From contig JAFMLE010000001.1 in the NCBI GenBank assembly GCA_017852395.1, forward strand, positions 84,475 to 148,474: a stretch of DNA of 64,000 bases. Direction: 5' to 3'. Source of the DNA: Flavobacteriaceae bacterium. Its GTDB lineage: Bacteria; Bacteroidota; Bacteroidia; Flavobacteriales; Flavobacteriaceae. Below are positions 9,255-18,188 of the stretch, piece after piece (within the stretch, counting starts at the first letter, position 1; each line of letters opens with the position of its first letter). Under the pieces are notes generated by a model. The model was given only the letters and a program-made list of their open reading frames with translations. It did not search any database and had not been told where the DNA came from. A program made the translations under genes and the position numbers.

Positions 9255-12200
9255 ATGAAAAGCATAAATTATTTCTTGATTATTTTATCATTGGCACTTA
9301 CGATCCCCCAAGGGCTTAATGCACAGCGAAAAAAGAAACAAATCAATCCACCCCAAATCAACGCAGCGCTTCACAGCTCACTAACGTATAGACAAATAGG
9401 CCCCTTCCGCGGGGGACGTTCGGCAGCAGTAACTGGCGTACCAGGCAAGCCCAATCTTTTTTATTTTGGTGCCACAGGAGGTGGTGTTTGGAAAACCGAA
9501 GACGGAGGTAAAACCTATCAAAACATTTCGGACGGCTATTTTGGCGGATCTATAGGCGCAGTAGAAGTCTCTGATAGTGATCCCAACGTAATTTATGTAG
9601 GCGGTGGTGAAGTGACGGTCAGAGGCAACGTCTCTTCGGGATATGGAGTCTGGAAATCAGTTGACGCTGGCAAAACATGGACCCAAGCTGGATTGCCAAA
9701 TTCGAGGCACATTCCTAGAATCGTTGTACACCCTCAAGACCCCGATATTGTATATGCAGCTGTACTTGGAAATATTTATAAACCCTCTAATGATCGTGGC
9801 GTTTATAAAAGCATAGATGGCGGAAAAACGTGGAACAAAGTACTCTTTGCACATCCACAAGCCGGAGCCGTTGAACTTCAAATGGACCCTTCTAACCCAA
9901 GACATTTATACGCAGCAACTTGGAACGTAAAAAGAACGCCCTACAGTCTAAGTAGTGGTGGAGAAGGATCAGCACTTTGGAAAAGTACCGACAGCGGTGC
10001 TACTTGGAAAAAAATAAGTGATAACGATGGGTTTGCCAAAGGCACCTTAGGCATCATTGGTGTCACGGTATCACCGGTCAATTCACAAAAAGTTTGGGCC
10101 ATAGTAGAAAACAAAGACCAAGGAGGCGTCTATTTTTCAGACAATGCTGGTGAAAGTTGGAAACAAATCAACGACAACAGATCATTACGTCAACGTGCAT
10201 GGTATTATTCAAAAATCTATGCAGACTCACAAAACGAAGACATCGTCTACGTAATGAATGTGCGGTATCACAAATCTACCGATGGCGGTAAAACCTTCAA
10301 AAGTGCCAATGCCCCACATGGAGACCACCATGACCTTTGGATTGCTCCCGAAGATAATCAAAGAATGATTATTGCAGATGACGGTGGGGCACAAGTTAGT
10401 TATGATGGGGGATCCACTTGGAGTACCTATTACAACCAACCCACGGCACAATTTTATCGGGTAACAACCGATAACGCTTTTCCTTACAGGATATATGCTG
10501 CCCAGCAAGACAACTCTACCATTCGAATTCGACACCGCTCTGACGGAAGATTTATTGGAGAAGATGATTGGGAGCCAACCGCAGGAGGAGAGTCTGCTCA
10601 TATCGCAGTAGATCCCAACAATAACGATATTGTTTATGGAGGGAGCTATGGTGGCTTTTTAACACGTGTAAACCACAGCAATAACTCTGTTCGAGGCATC
10701 AATGTTTGGCCAGATAACCCGATGGGATATGGAGCTGAAGGAATGCGCTATCGTTTCCAGTGGAATTTTCCGATTGTCTTTAGCAAACACAACCCCAAAA
10801 AACTCTACACATTTTCTAATCATGTGCATGTTTCTGAAAACGAAGGGCAAAGCTGGGAGATTATCAGCCCTGATCTCACAAGAAATGACCCAGACAAATT
10901 AAAATCATCTGGTGGGCCCATTACACAGGACAATACAGGGGTTGAGTATTATTGCACCCTGTTTGCAGCAAATGAATCTCCCCTTCAAGAAGGCTTGATG
11001 TGGGTAGGAAGTGATGATGGACTTATTCACATAACCCGAGATGGTGGTAAAAATTGGACCAACATCACCCCCAAAAATATGCCCGAGTGGATGATGATCA
11101 ACAGCATCGATCCATCACCTTTTGATCCAGCTACCTGTTATGTGGCTGGTACCCGTTATAAAATGGGCGACTTTAAGCCGTATTTATACAAAACCAATGA
11201 CTACGGACAAACATGGCAAGAAATTACAAATGGCATAGACCGTGAACACTTTACACGTGTTCTTAGAGTGGATCCCAGTCGAAAAGGGCTGCTTTATGCA
11301 GGTACAGAAACCGGAATGTATATTTCTTTCAATGATGGACAAACCTGGACACCTTTTCAAAAAAATCTACCAATTGTTCCAATCACAGACCTGACCATCA
11401 AAGACAAAAGCCTTATTGTTGCCACCCAAGGTAGAAGCCTATGGATGATTGATGATCTTACAGTCTTACATCAATTAGACCCAACACAAAACAAAGCGCC
11501 TCTTAAACTATTTACACCAAAGCCCAGTTACCGAATCAACGCCGGCGGAGGTAGTGATAGCCTAACAGAAGGGACCAACCTCCCCGGAGGCGTAATGCTC
11601 CATTATTATTTAGAAAATTATGATGCGGAAAAAGACAGCCTGTCTCTCCAAATTGCAGATGCCTCAGGAGCGGTTATAAAAACCTTTAGCAATCAAGATA
11701 AAAAGAATCCCTTGAAAGCACAGCCCAAAGGAAATACCTTCTCTTGGAACCTTAGATACGAAGGTGCTGAACGCCTCGATGGAATGATCCTATGGGGAGC
11801 TTCTTTGGCCGGTGCACGAGCAGTACCTGGAACCTACCACGCTACCTTGAAACACAACGGGCAAGTGGCCAAAACCACTTTTACCCTTCTTCCTGATCCA
11901 AGATCTGAAGTTACTGTGGCTCAAATGCAGGAGCAATTTGACTTTGTTAATGGCATCAATGCCACCATTGATCGCTCGCACAAGGCGATTAAAAACATCA
12001 GAAAAGTCAACAAAAAGTTGGATGAGTTCATCAAAAATGACAACAAAGATGAGGCCAAAAAACTCGTTGAAGACGCGAAGAGTTTGAAAAAGCAACTCTC
12101 AGACATCGAAAAAGAACTTTATCAAACCCAAAACCGAAGTAATCAAGATCCACTCAATTTCCCAATCAAATTGACCAACAAATTGGGCCATGTTAACAAC

Positions 12201-12377
12201 CTGGTGATGATGAGTGATTTTCCACCAACAGCTCAAGATCGAAAAGTAAGCGAAGAGCTGACCCTTTTGATCGACGAACAACTGAAGCAATACGAAAGTT
12301 TGATGGAAAATAATGTAAAGGCATTTAATACGGCTTTTGCCGCTCTAGAACTTGATTATTTGTCAACCACTAATTAA
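9255..12377 (+). CDS. Secreted Asp-box (BNR/VPS10-like) beta-propeller protein
   Basis: A 1040-residue exported protein with a signal peptide (about residues 1-23, ending GLNAQ). I count eleven Asp-box motifs of the S-x-D-x-G-x-T-W type, for example SVDAGKTWT, SIDGGKTWN, STDSGATWK, SYDGGSTWS and TNDYGQTWQ, which predict one or two large beta-propellers like the sortilin/VPS10 and BNR sialidase-like folds. The C-terminal 150 residues are helical and charged, probably a coiled coil (KKLDEFIKNDNKDEAKK). No sialidase catalytic RIP motif and no type IX secretion C-terminal domain are apparent. Function is unknown; such proteins are common in Bacteroidota. Its last base overlaps the ATG of hemJ. 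Confidence 0.85.
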   Translation: MKSINYFLIILSLALTIPQGLNAQRKKKQINPPQINAALHSSLTYRQIGPFRGGRSAAVTGVPGKPNLFYFGATGGGVWKTEDGGKTYQNISDGYFGGSIGAVEVSDSDPNVIYVGGGEVTVRGNVSSGYGVWKSVDAGKTWTQAGLPNSRHIPRIVVHPQDPDIVYAAVLGNIYKPSNDRGVYKSIDGGKTWNKVLFAHPQAGAVELQMDPSNPRHLYAATWNVKRTPYSLSSGGEGSALWKSTDSGATWKKISDNDGFAKGTLGIIGVTVSPVNSQKVWAIVENKDQGGVYFSDNAGESWKQINDNRSLRQRAWYYSKIYADSQNEDIVYVMNVRYHKSTDGGKTFKSANAPHGDHHDLWIAPEDNQRMIIADDGGAQVSYDGGSTWSTYYNQPTAQFYRVTTDNAFPYRIYAAQQDNSTIRIRHRSDGRFIGEDDWEPTAGGESAHIAVDPNNNDIVYGGSYGGFLTRVNHSNNSVRGINVWPDNPMGYGAEGMRYRFQWNFPIVFSKHNPKKLYTFSNHVHVSENEGQSWEIISPDLTRNDPDKLKSSGGPITQDNTGVEYYCTLFAANESPLQEGLMWVGSDDGLIHITRDGGKNWTNITPKNMPEWMMINSIDPSPFDPATCYVAGTRYKMGDFKPYLYKTNDYGQTWQEITNGIDREHFTRVLRVDPSRKGLLYAGTETGMYISFNDGQTWTPFQKNLPIVPITDLTIKDKSLIVATQGRSLWMIDDLTVLHQLDPTQNKAPLKLFTPKPSYRINAGGGSDSLTEGTNLPGGVMLHYYLENYDAEKDSLSLQIADASGAVIKTFSNQDKKNPLKAQPKGNTFSWNLRYEGAERLDGMILWGASLAGARAVPGTYHATLKHNGQVAKTTFTLLPDPRSEVTVAQMQEQFDFVNGINATIDRSHKAIKNIRKVNKKLDEFIKNDNKDEAKKLVEDAKSLKKQLSDIEKELYQTQNRSNQDPLNFPIKLTNKLGHVNNLVMMSDFPPTAQDRKVSEELTLLIDEQLKQYESLMENNVKAFNTAFAALELDYLSTTN

Positions 12378-12919
12378 TGCAAGAGTATTACAATTATATA
12401 AAAGCATTGCATCTGATTTTCGTGATCACCTGGTTTGCTGGTTTATTTTATATGCCTCGGTTGTTTATCTATCTTATCGAGGCTCAAGACAAACCCGTCT
12501 TAGAAAAAGAAATCTTAAGCAAACAACTCAAAATTATGGCGCGCCGCCTATGGTACATTATTACATGGCCATCGGCGGCATTGGCGCTGTTTTTTGCTTT
12601 GATATTATTGTATATCATGCCCAGTTGGTTGGCACAGTCTTGGATGTTAATTAAACTGGTTTTTGTGGTTTTTTTGGTTGCATATCACCTAAAAACACAC
12701 CAAATGTACCGGCAAATAATGGCCAATATATTCAAACACAGTACCAATTATATGCGCATCTGGAACGAAGGGGCTACATTGCTTTTGTTTGCCATCGTAT
12801 TTTTAGCCATCCTCAAAAGCAGTTTTCATTGGATTTTTGGATTGGTTGGGCTGGTTGGACTAGGCATCCTATTGATGTTAGGGATCAAATTGTATAAAAG
12901 ATATCGCGGTAAAAACTAA
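12377..12919 (+). CDS. hemJ: Protoporphyrinogen IX oxidase, HemJ/CopD-like
   Basis: HemJ oxidises protoporphyrinogen IX to protoporphyrin IX in the membrane, replacing HemG or HemY. This 180-residue protein has four to five membrane segments. The signature helix YIKALHLIFVITWFAGLFYM has the conserved histidine (residue 12) thought to bind haem or take part in catalysis, and a conserved basic region, YHLKTHQMYRQI, follows the third segment. Its presence between hemF and hemH activities completes the aerobic end of the pathway in this window. TAATG joins it to the preceding gene, so translation is likely coupled to the Asp-box protein. Confidence 0.85.
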   Translation: MQEYYNYIKALHLIFVITWFAGLFYMPRLFIYLIEAQDKPVLEKEILSKQLKIMARRLWYIITWPSAALALFFALILLYIMPSWLAQSWMLIKLVFVVFLVAYHLKTHQMYRQIMANIFKHSTNYMRIWNEGATLLLFAIVFLAILKSSFHWIFGLVGLVGLGILLMLGIKLYKRYRGKN

Positions 12920-12930
12920 GACAAATAAAC

Positions 12931-14397
12931 ATGCGTTTGTTTAGCACCACTTTTTCGTTACGGACACGACTGTTTCTAGCAATGATCTTGCTGGTATTAT
13001 TGGCCTGTTTGATGATTTTGGGCGCCACCTATTTCCAATATCAAAATGAAGCAGAAGATTATAATCTCTTTCGACTTGACCGAAAGGAAAATCAAGTGCG
13101 ACGACATGTCAACTATTTAGTCCAAAAAAATGGGTTGTTAAACGCCAATGATTCGATATGGGCGCTACACCAAGAAGAATTAAAAGCGATTACCGAAATC
13201 CATAAGGTAGAATTCTCCCTCTTTACATTAGAAGGTGATCCACTTTTCGTATCCTTTTTACCCTTAAAAATAATTGCCAATAATTATCATTTGGACGAAC
13301 GGATTCTTAGAGATATTGGCAACCAAACTGGCGATCGTTTTCTGGAAAAAAATGAAGATGAAATTGGCAAATTTCAATCTTCATACAGCTATTTGAGAAC
13401 CCCGGGCGGAACCCCCTATGGAATATTGTTTTTTCCCTATTTTGAAGACGTTTCTTTTTCAGAAAATGAACTAAATATTTTTTTGCAACGCCTTTATCAG
13501 ATCTACCTGATCATGATGGTTGTGTCTATTTTGGCTGCTTTTTTCTTGGCCCGTTTTGTTACACGATCACTAGAGAGAATCCGACGCCAAATGGACCAAA
13601 CGGGTCTCCTAAAACGAAATGAAAAAATCAACCTCAAAAATGCTACCCGAGAAATTCAAAGTTTGGTAAACTCCTACAACAAAATGATCGATGATCTAGA
13701 AGACAGTGCCGAGCAATTGGCCAAATCATCAAAAGACCAAGCTTGGCAAGAAATGGCACGTCAGGTTGCTCATGAAATTAAAAATCCGCTGACCCCCATG
13801 CGACTTACTGTTCAGAGTTTTCAACGCAATTATGATCCGACCAAATCCAATCATAGAGCGTATATCCAAGAATTTGCTCAAATTCTAATCGAGCAGATCG
13901 ACACCATGAGTCAGGTGGCCAATGCGTTTTCTGATTATGCCACTTTACCCAAAGCGCAACTCAAAATGTGCGATGCTGTAGAGGTTACCAAAAGAGCCAC
14001 CGAAATATTTGAACAAGAAGAAGTTGTTTTTTCTACTAACGTAGAAAAATTTGAAATTCCCATTGACCGCACCCAATGGATCCGAGTATTGACCAATTTG
14101 ATACAGAATGGTCTGCAATCGATTCCTGCAAACAAAAAACCTGAAATCAAAGTGCAGCTTAATGTTACTCCCAAGTTTCTGAAAGTTAGCGTTAGCGACA
14201 ACGGAATGGGAATCCCCAAAGACCTAAAGGATAAAATCTTTGAACCCAAATTTACAACCAAATCCAAAGGAATGGGACTTGGTCTAGGAATTGTTAAAAA
14301 CATCGTTGAGGCCCACCACGGATCGATTAAGTACACCTCTGAGCCCAACCAAAATACCACTTTTACCATCAAAATAAAACGAACCGAAAATGAGTAA
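12931..14397 (+). CDS. Membrane sensor histidine kinase (NtrY-like)
   Basis: A 488-residue kinase. A first transmembrane helix (about 12-32) and a second near 190-210 flank a periplasmic sensor region of about 155 residues; a HAMP-like linker with RRQMDQTG follows. The H-box is VAHEIKNPLTPMR (histidine near residue 284), the N-box LTNLIQNGLQSI, G1 VSDNGMGIP and the G2 region GMGLGLGIVKN, so the kinase should be active. No response regulator is adjacent, so it is an orphan here. It starts 11 bp after hemJ and overlaps the next gene by 8 bp. Signal unknown. Confidence 0.92.
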   Translation: MRLFSTTFSLRTRLFLAMILLVLLACLMILGATYFQYQNEAEDYNLFRLDRKENQVRRHVNYLVQKNGLLNANDSIWALHQEELKAITEIHKVEFSLFTLEGDPLFVSFLPLKIIANNYHLDERILRDIGNQTGDRFLEKNEDEIGKFQSSYSYLRTPGGTPYGILFFPYFEDVSFSENELNIFLQRLYQIYLIMMVVSILAAFFLARFVTRSLERIRRQMDQTGLLKRNEKINLKNATREIQSLVNSYNKMIDDLEDSAEQLAKSSKDQAWQEMARQVAHEIKNPLTPMRLTVQSFQRNYDPTKSNHRAYIQEFAQILIEQIDTMSQVANAFSDYATLPKAQLKMCDAVEVTKRATEIFEQEEVVFSTNVEKFEIPIDRTQWIRVLTNLIQNGLQSIPANKKPEIKVQLNVTPKFLKVSVSDNGMGIPKDLKDKIFEPKFTTKSKGMGLGLGIVKNIVEAHHGSIKYTSEPNQNTTFTIKIKRTENE

Positions 14398-15160
14398 TAC
14401 AGTACTAATCACCCTTTCAGATCGGGTTGCTTGGGTCCGAATCAACCGTCCAGAGAAATTAAATGCTCTTAATAGCGAGGTGTTGCTGGCCTTGCATACG
14501 GAGCTCGATCAACTTCAAAACAATGAAGCTGTCCGTGTAGTGGTTCTGATGGGTTCTGGCGACAAAGCATTTGTTGCGGGCGCAGACATCAGCGAATTTG
14601 CCCATTTTAGCCCCGATCAAGCTCGAGAATTGGTTCATGAGGGACAAGAAAAAGTATTTGATTTCATCCAAAACTTTAAAAAGCCCGTCATCGCCGCCAT
14701 AAATGGCTTTGCCTTGGGCGGAGGTTTGGAGTTGGCCATGGCCTGTCATATTCGAATTGCTTCTGATCAGGCAAAAATGGCTTTGCCAGAGGTGTCACTG
14801 GGAGTTATACCGGGATATGGCGGAACACAGCGATTGCCCCAGCTTGTGGGCAAGGGGCGTGCTTTAGAAATGATATTGACAGGCGCAATGATCGACGCTC
14901 AAAAAGCTTTAGAAATTGGATTGGTCAATCAGGTTGTCGCTCCAGAAGCGCTTTTGACAGAAGTGGCAAAAATGGCCAGCAAATTACTCAAAAATGCACC
15001 TGCTGCTCAAGCAGCAGCAATACAGGCTGTTGAAGCTGCTTTTGACAATTCTCAGTCTGGTTATGATGTAGAGAAGGACCTATTTTCGGCGTGTTTTGAT
15101 ACTGAAGATTTTGTAGAAGGCACCCAAGCCTTTCTCAATAAAAGAAAAGCAAATTTCTAA
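14390..15160 (+). CDS. Enoyl-CoA hydratase/isomerase
   Basis: A crotonase-fold protein of 256 residues that would hydrate trans-2-enoyl-CoA to 3-hydroxyacyl-CoA, most likely in beta-oxidation or short-chain acyl-CoA catabolism. Oxyanion-hole segments GDKAFVAGADISEF and INGFALGGGLELAMACH are present, and both catalytic glutamates are suggested by GGGLELAMAC and LPEVSLGVIPGYGGTQRLP. The ATG lies inside the end of the kinase gene (ATGAGTAATA), so the two are translationally linked. No other fatty-acid gene follows; the downstream acyltransferase is convergent, with a 4-bp overlap of the coding ends. Confidence 0.93.
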   Translation: MSNTVLITLSDRVAWVRINRPEKLNALNSEVLLALHTELDQLQNNEAVRVVVLMGSGDKAFVAGADISEFAHFSPDQARELVHEGQEKVFDFIQNFKKPVIAAINGFALGGGLELAMACHIRIASDQAKMALPEVSLGVIPGYGGTQRLPQLVGKGRALEMILTGAMIDAQKALEIGLVNQVVAPEALLTEVAKMASKLLKNAPAAQAAAIQAVEAAFDNSQSGYDVEKDLFSACFDTEDFVEGTQAFLNKRKANF

Positions 15161-15894
15161 ACGTCCAAAATTCCACTTTTGATGGTTGCTTCAAGCTGGT
15201 CTAAAAGATCGTCTTCAGAAAAATGACTGGGTTCTATCGGGTCGTGAATTTTAAATGTTAATCGGATCCCCAAAGGCATTGGGAAATAGTTGTCTTTTCC
15301 AAGTTTCCAAGAATTATTGACACTTATTGGTACGATAAGCGCTCGAGGCATGTGTTCTAAAAGTGTTTTGAGACCATTGCGTTGAAAACGGCGGGGAACG
15401 CCAGTTTTGGATCGTGTGCCTTCAGGAAAAATTACGGCTGCCCAGTTGTTTTTTTCTACCCGTTGGGCAAATGCCGTAATGGCCACGAGAGCGGCTTTAG
15501 AATCTTTGCGATCAATTAGCACCGAACCACCATGTCTTAGATTATAGGATACACTAGGAATCCCTTTTCCCAATTCTTTTTTACTGATAAACTTGGGGTG
15601 GTGTGCTCTAAAATACCAAATGATTGGCGGGATGTCGTAGGTGCTCTGATGGTTAGATACGATGAGCAACGGTCGGTTTTTTGGAAGTTCAGGAAGTTTT
15701 TGAAAATCAATTCGTGCACCTAATATATTGAGGCAGCGTAGTAGCATAAAATTGAGGTAATCCACCGACTTTTTGTGTATGGCATAGCCAAAAAGTCGGT
15801 ACCCCAACACTTGTAGAACATGAAAAAAAACCAAACAGCCCAAGAAAAATAGGTAGTATATAACTGATACGCTATAGACTACAATTTTTTTCAT
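15157..15894 (-). CDS. plsC: 1-acyl-sn-glycerol-3-phosphate acyltransferase (PlsC family)
   Basis: A 245-residue membrane-bound acyltransferase that would add the second acyl chain to lysophosphatidic acid. The catalytic HX4D motif is in SNHQSTYDI (about residues 81-89), and the glycerophosphate-binding FPEGTRSKTG motif is near 157. The first 35 residues form a membrane helix (VYSVSVIYYLFFLGCLVFFHV). It is probably in one unit with the upstream bacilliredoxin gene, 18 bp away on the same strand. Related acyltransferases use other acceptors, so the exact substrate is inferred. Confidence 0.9.
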   Translation of the reverse strand: MKKIVVYSVSVIYYLFFLGCLVFFHVLQVLGYRLFGYAIHKKSVDYLNFMLLRCLNILGARIDFQKLPELPKNRPLLIVSNHQSTYDIPPIIWYFRAHHPKFISKKELGKGIPSVSYNLRHGGSVLIDRKDSKAALVAITAFAQRVEKNNWAAVIFPEGTRSKTGVPRRFQRNGLKTLLEHMPRALIVPISVNNSWKLGKDNYFPMPLGIRLTFKIHDPIEPSHFSEDDLLDQLEATIKSGILDV

Positions 15895-15912
15895 AAGGCG
15901 CTAAGTTGGACT

Positions 15913-16323
15913 CTAGCAATGTTCGCTATAGGCTTGTTTTAGATTTTCTGCAATAAGATTAGCAGGGCGCCCTTCGATGTGGTGGCGCTCAATCATATGC
16001 ACCAATTCACCATCTTTGAACAAGGCAATGCTTGGCGATGATGGCGGAAAAGGAATCATACGTGCGCGTGCCTGATCGGTAGCTTCACGATCGACACCTG
16101 CAAACACGGTATATAACTGATCGGGCGATTTGTCATGATCGAGTGAAATTCGAACACCTGGTCGTGCATTGGCTGCAGCACATCCACAAATCGAGTTTAC
16201 AACAACCAAGGCTGTTCCTGTGTTGGCCAGTGCTTGGTCTACATCTTCTGCAGTAGCTAATTCTTTAAAGCCAACTTGAGTTAGCTCTTCACGCATTGGT
16301 CTTACGATTTCTTCTGGATACAT
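15913..16323 (-). CDS. Bacilliredoxin (BrxA/BrxB, YphP/YqiW family)
   Basis: A 136-residue thioredoxin-like protein with the active site SICGCAAANARPG; the CGC pair is Cys46 and Cys48. In Firmicutes this family removes bacillithiol from mixed disulfides; many Bacteroidota carry homologues and bacillithiol genes, so de-bacillithiolation is the likely role here. The N-terminal MYPEEIVRPMREEL and the FPPSSPSIALFKDGELVHMIERHHIEG segment match the family closely. A -7-like box precedes it on the minus strand. Confidence 0.93.
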   Translation of the reverse strand: MYPEEIVRPMREELTQVGFKELATAEDVDQALANTGTALVVVNSICGCAAANARPGVRISLDHDKSPDQLYTVFAGVDREATDQARARMIPFPPSSPSIALFKDGELVHMIERHHIEGRPANLIAENLKQAYSEHC

Positions 16324-16336
16324 ATTATTTTTTTTT

Positions 16337-16344
16337 CAAAGATA
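16337..16344 (-). promoter_or_regulatory. Candidate -7 box of the bacilliredoxin gene
   Basis: Read on the minus strand this is TATCTTTG, a full match to TAnnTTTG, followed by an A-rich leader and the ATG 13 nt later. The short leader has no Shine-Dalgarno-like sequence. Confidence 0.5.
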
Positions 16345-16410
16345 AAAAAACTTAAGTTTGATGGTTAAAATTCTGAACCGCTAATCCCAAATAAATACCA
16401 CTTTTAACTT

Positions 16411-17127
16411 ATGATAAAATGGTTTGCTTCTCTCATTGGCTATATGTTTTTCCGTTTTCCGGGGGCACTATTAGGGTTTTTTATAGGAAGTTTTATCGAT
16501 CAATTTTATAATACGACTAACAGTCGAGTTCAAATGACGGGATTTTCGAACCAACTGTTCGAAATGAATCTTTTGGCACTTGCCGCCCTGGTAATCAAAG
16601 CCGACGGCTCTATAAGCCCCAAAGAGCTCTCGTTTGTTCGCAATTATTTTATTTCCCAATACGGTGAAGTACGCGCCCAATCTATTTTTCAACGATTCAA
16701 TACCGAAATCAAAAAAAACGTTCAGAGCATTCCTGATCTTACGGCTTTTTTCGTTACTCATATGCGTTATGAAACGCGCCTTCAAATTCTTCATTTTTTG
16801 TTTGCAATTGCTCAGGCCGATGGTCAAATTTCAAATAGTGAACTTGATAAAATTGCTCAAATTGCCCGGGGTTTACAATTGCGGCCTTTAGATTTTGAAA
16901 GCATCAAAGCAATGTTTGTCAAAGACGCCGACCAAGCATACAAAATTTTAGAAATCGACCCCAAAGCTTCTGTGGCTGAAATCAAACAAGCCTATCGAAC
17001 CATGGTAAAAAAATACCATCCAGATCGTTTGCAAACGAAAGATCCGGCTATGGTCAAAGGGGCGCAAGAAAAATTTAGAGTGGTACAAGAAGCTTATGAA
17101 ACACTAAAAAATGAACGCCAATTTTAA
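16411..17127 (+). CDS. TerB-like protein with C-terminal DnaJ domain
   Basis: A 238-residue protein resembling DjlA. An N-terminal hydrophobic segment (about 5-28, FASLIGYMFFRFPGALLGFF) probably anchors it in the membrane; a TerB-like helical domain follows (MNLLALAALVIKADGSISPKE, then FAIAQADGQISNSELDKI), and a J-domain occupies about residues 173-236 with the HPD tripeptide in VKKYHPDRLQ. It would stimulate a DnaK-type chaperone at the membrane. The partner is unknown. The HupE-like gene follows after 3 bp, so they are co-transcribed. Confidence 0.9.
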   Translation: MIKWFASLIGYMFFRFPGALLGFFIGSFIDQFYNTTNSRVQMTGFSNQLFEMNLLALAALVIKADGSISPKELSFVRNYFISQYGEVRAQSIFQRFNTEIKKNVQSIPDLTAFFVTHMRYETRLQILHFLFAIAQADGQISNSELDKIAQIARGLQLRPLDFESIKAMFVKDADQAYKILEIDPKASVAEIKQAYRTMVKKYHPDRLQTKDPAMVKGAQEKFRVVQEAYETLKNERQF

Positions 17128-17130
17128 CCT

Positions 17131-17715
17131 ATGAACACCCTATTATTTTATTTTGAATTAGGACTAAACCACGTCTTGGATCCCAAAGGTTTGGACCACT
17201 TTTATTTTTTATTAGTACTCACAATTCCTTTTGCGTTTTATCAATGGCGGTCCTTGTTGATCTTGGTAAGCTTGTTTACTTTGGGTCATACCCTATCGTT
17301 ATGGGTGGCTTATGAACAGTGGGTGCAGTTGCCCGATGCGTGGGTAGAGTTTTTGATCCCCCTTACGATACTTGCAACTTGTGTTCCGATATTGATTGCC
17401 AAAAACCCACAACAAACGACCATGAAAAGCCCCCAATGGACGGGTAGTTTAACGTTTATTTTTGGGCTTATCCACGGCTTGGGATTTGCACGATACTTTA
17501 AACAAATTGTCCTAGAAGAAGACGCTTATACCGGCCTATTTAGTTTTGCCATCGGAGTAGAAACCGCCCAACTTATCATTGTTGTCTTGGTGATGGTGGT
17601 GTCCTTTATGTTTACCAACTTGATAAAAGTAAGCGTCAAAAAATGGTTGTTAATCGTCAGTGCAATGGTTGCCGCCTTAGCCCTTCAGATGAGTTTGACA
17701 AATTGGCCCTATTAG
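17131..17715 (+). CDS. HupE/UreJ-family membrane protein
   Basis: A 194-residue protein with six or so hydrophobic helices. Conserved residues of the HupE/UreJ group are visible: LGLNHVLDPKGLDHFYFLL at the N-terminus, SLFTLGHTLSLW, and FGLIHGLGFARYF, with the histidines that are thought to bind nickel or other metal. No hydrogenase or urease gene is in the window, so metal transport is uncertain; in Bacteroidota this family usually appears without either enzyme. It starts 3 bp after the TerB-DnaJ gene. Confidence 0.82.
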   Translation: MNTLLFYFELGLNHVLDPKGLDHFYFLLVLTIPFAFYQWRSLLILVSLFTLGHTLSLWVAYEQWVQLPDAWVEFLIPLTILATCVPILIAKNPQQTTMKSPQWTGSLTFIFGLIHGLGFARYFKQIVLEEDAYTGLFSFAIGVETAQLIIVVLVMVVSFMFTNLIKVSVKKWLLIVSAMVAALALQMSLTNWPY

Positions 17716-17744
17716 CCCACAATTTTTGACTACAAACAAAATAG

Positions 17745-17752
17745 TATCTTCG
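17745..17752 (+). promoter_or_regulatory. Candidate -7 box of the dCMP deaminase gene
   Basis: TATCTTCG, one mismatch from TAnnTTTG, ends 6 nt before the ATG at 17759. A TTTG lies 16 bp upstream (17725-17728), slightly closer than the usual spacing. If used, the transcript would begin at or next to the start codon. Confidence 0.35.
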
Positions 17753-17758
17753 TGAAAT

Positions 17759-18184
17759 ATGAAAGATCAAAAACAACTCAAATACGACCGAGCCTATTTA
17801 AAAATGGCCGCTGAGTGGGGAACCCTTTCTTATTGCAAACGCAAACAAGTTGGTGCGTTGATTGTAAAAGATCGAATGATCATTTCGGACGGATATAATG
17901 GCACTCCATCGGGGTTTGAAAATGTATGCGAAGATGATGATTATCAAACCAAATGGTATGTTTTACATGCAGAAGCCAATGCCATACTCAAAGTCGCTGC
18001 CTCTACACAATCGTGTAAAGGTGCGACGCTATATATTACCTTGTCGCCCTGTAAAGAATGCAGTAAATTGATTCATCAATCGGGTATCGTCCGTGTGGTT
18101 TATGCAAAAGAATACAAAGACAAAACCGGTTTAGAATTTCTTAAAAAAGCAGGAGTAACGCTCACCCTTTTACTCATAGATTGA
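17759..18184 (+). CDS. dCMP deaminase (ComEB-like)
   Basis: A 141-residue zinc deaminase that converts dCMP to dUMP, feeding thymidylate synthesis. The zinc site is HAE (His70, Glu72) and PCKEC (Cys98, Cys101), in the usual order. The N-terminal YLKMAAEWGTLSYCKRKQVGA and GYNGTPSGFENVCEDD are typical of dCMP rather than CMP or tRNA deaminases. The S41 protease starts 4 bp later, so the two are probably one transcript. Confidence 0.93.
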   Translation: MKDQKQLKYDRAYLKMAAEWGTLSYCKRKQVGALIVKDRMIISDGYNGTPSGFENVCEDDDYQTKWYVLHAEANAILKVAASTQSCKGATLYITLSPCKECSKLIHQSGIVRVVYAKEYKDKTGLEFLKKAGVTLTLLLID

Positions 18185-18188
18185 CGTT

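Noticed and set aside
15157-15160. Overlap of enoyl-CoA hydratase and acyltransferase ends
   Set aside because: Only a 4-bp convergent overlap of stop codons, common in compact genomes; not evidence of interaction.
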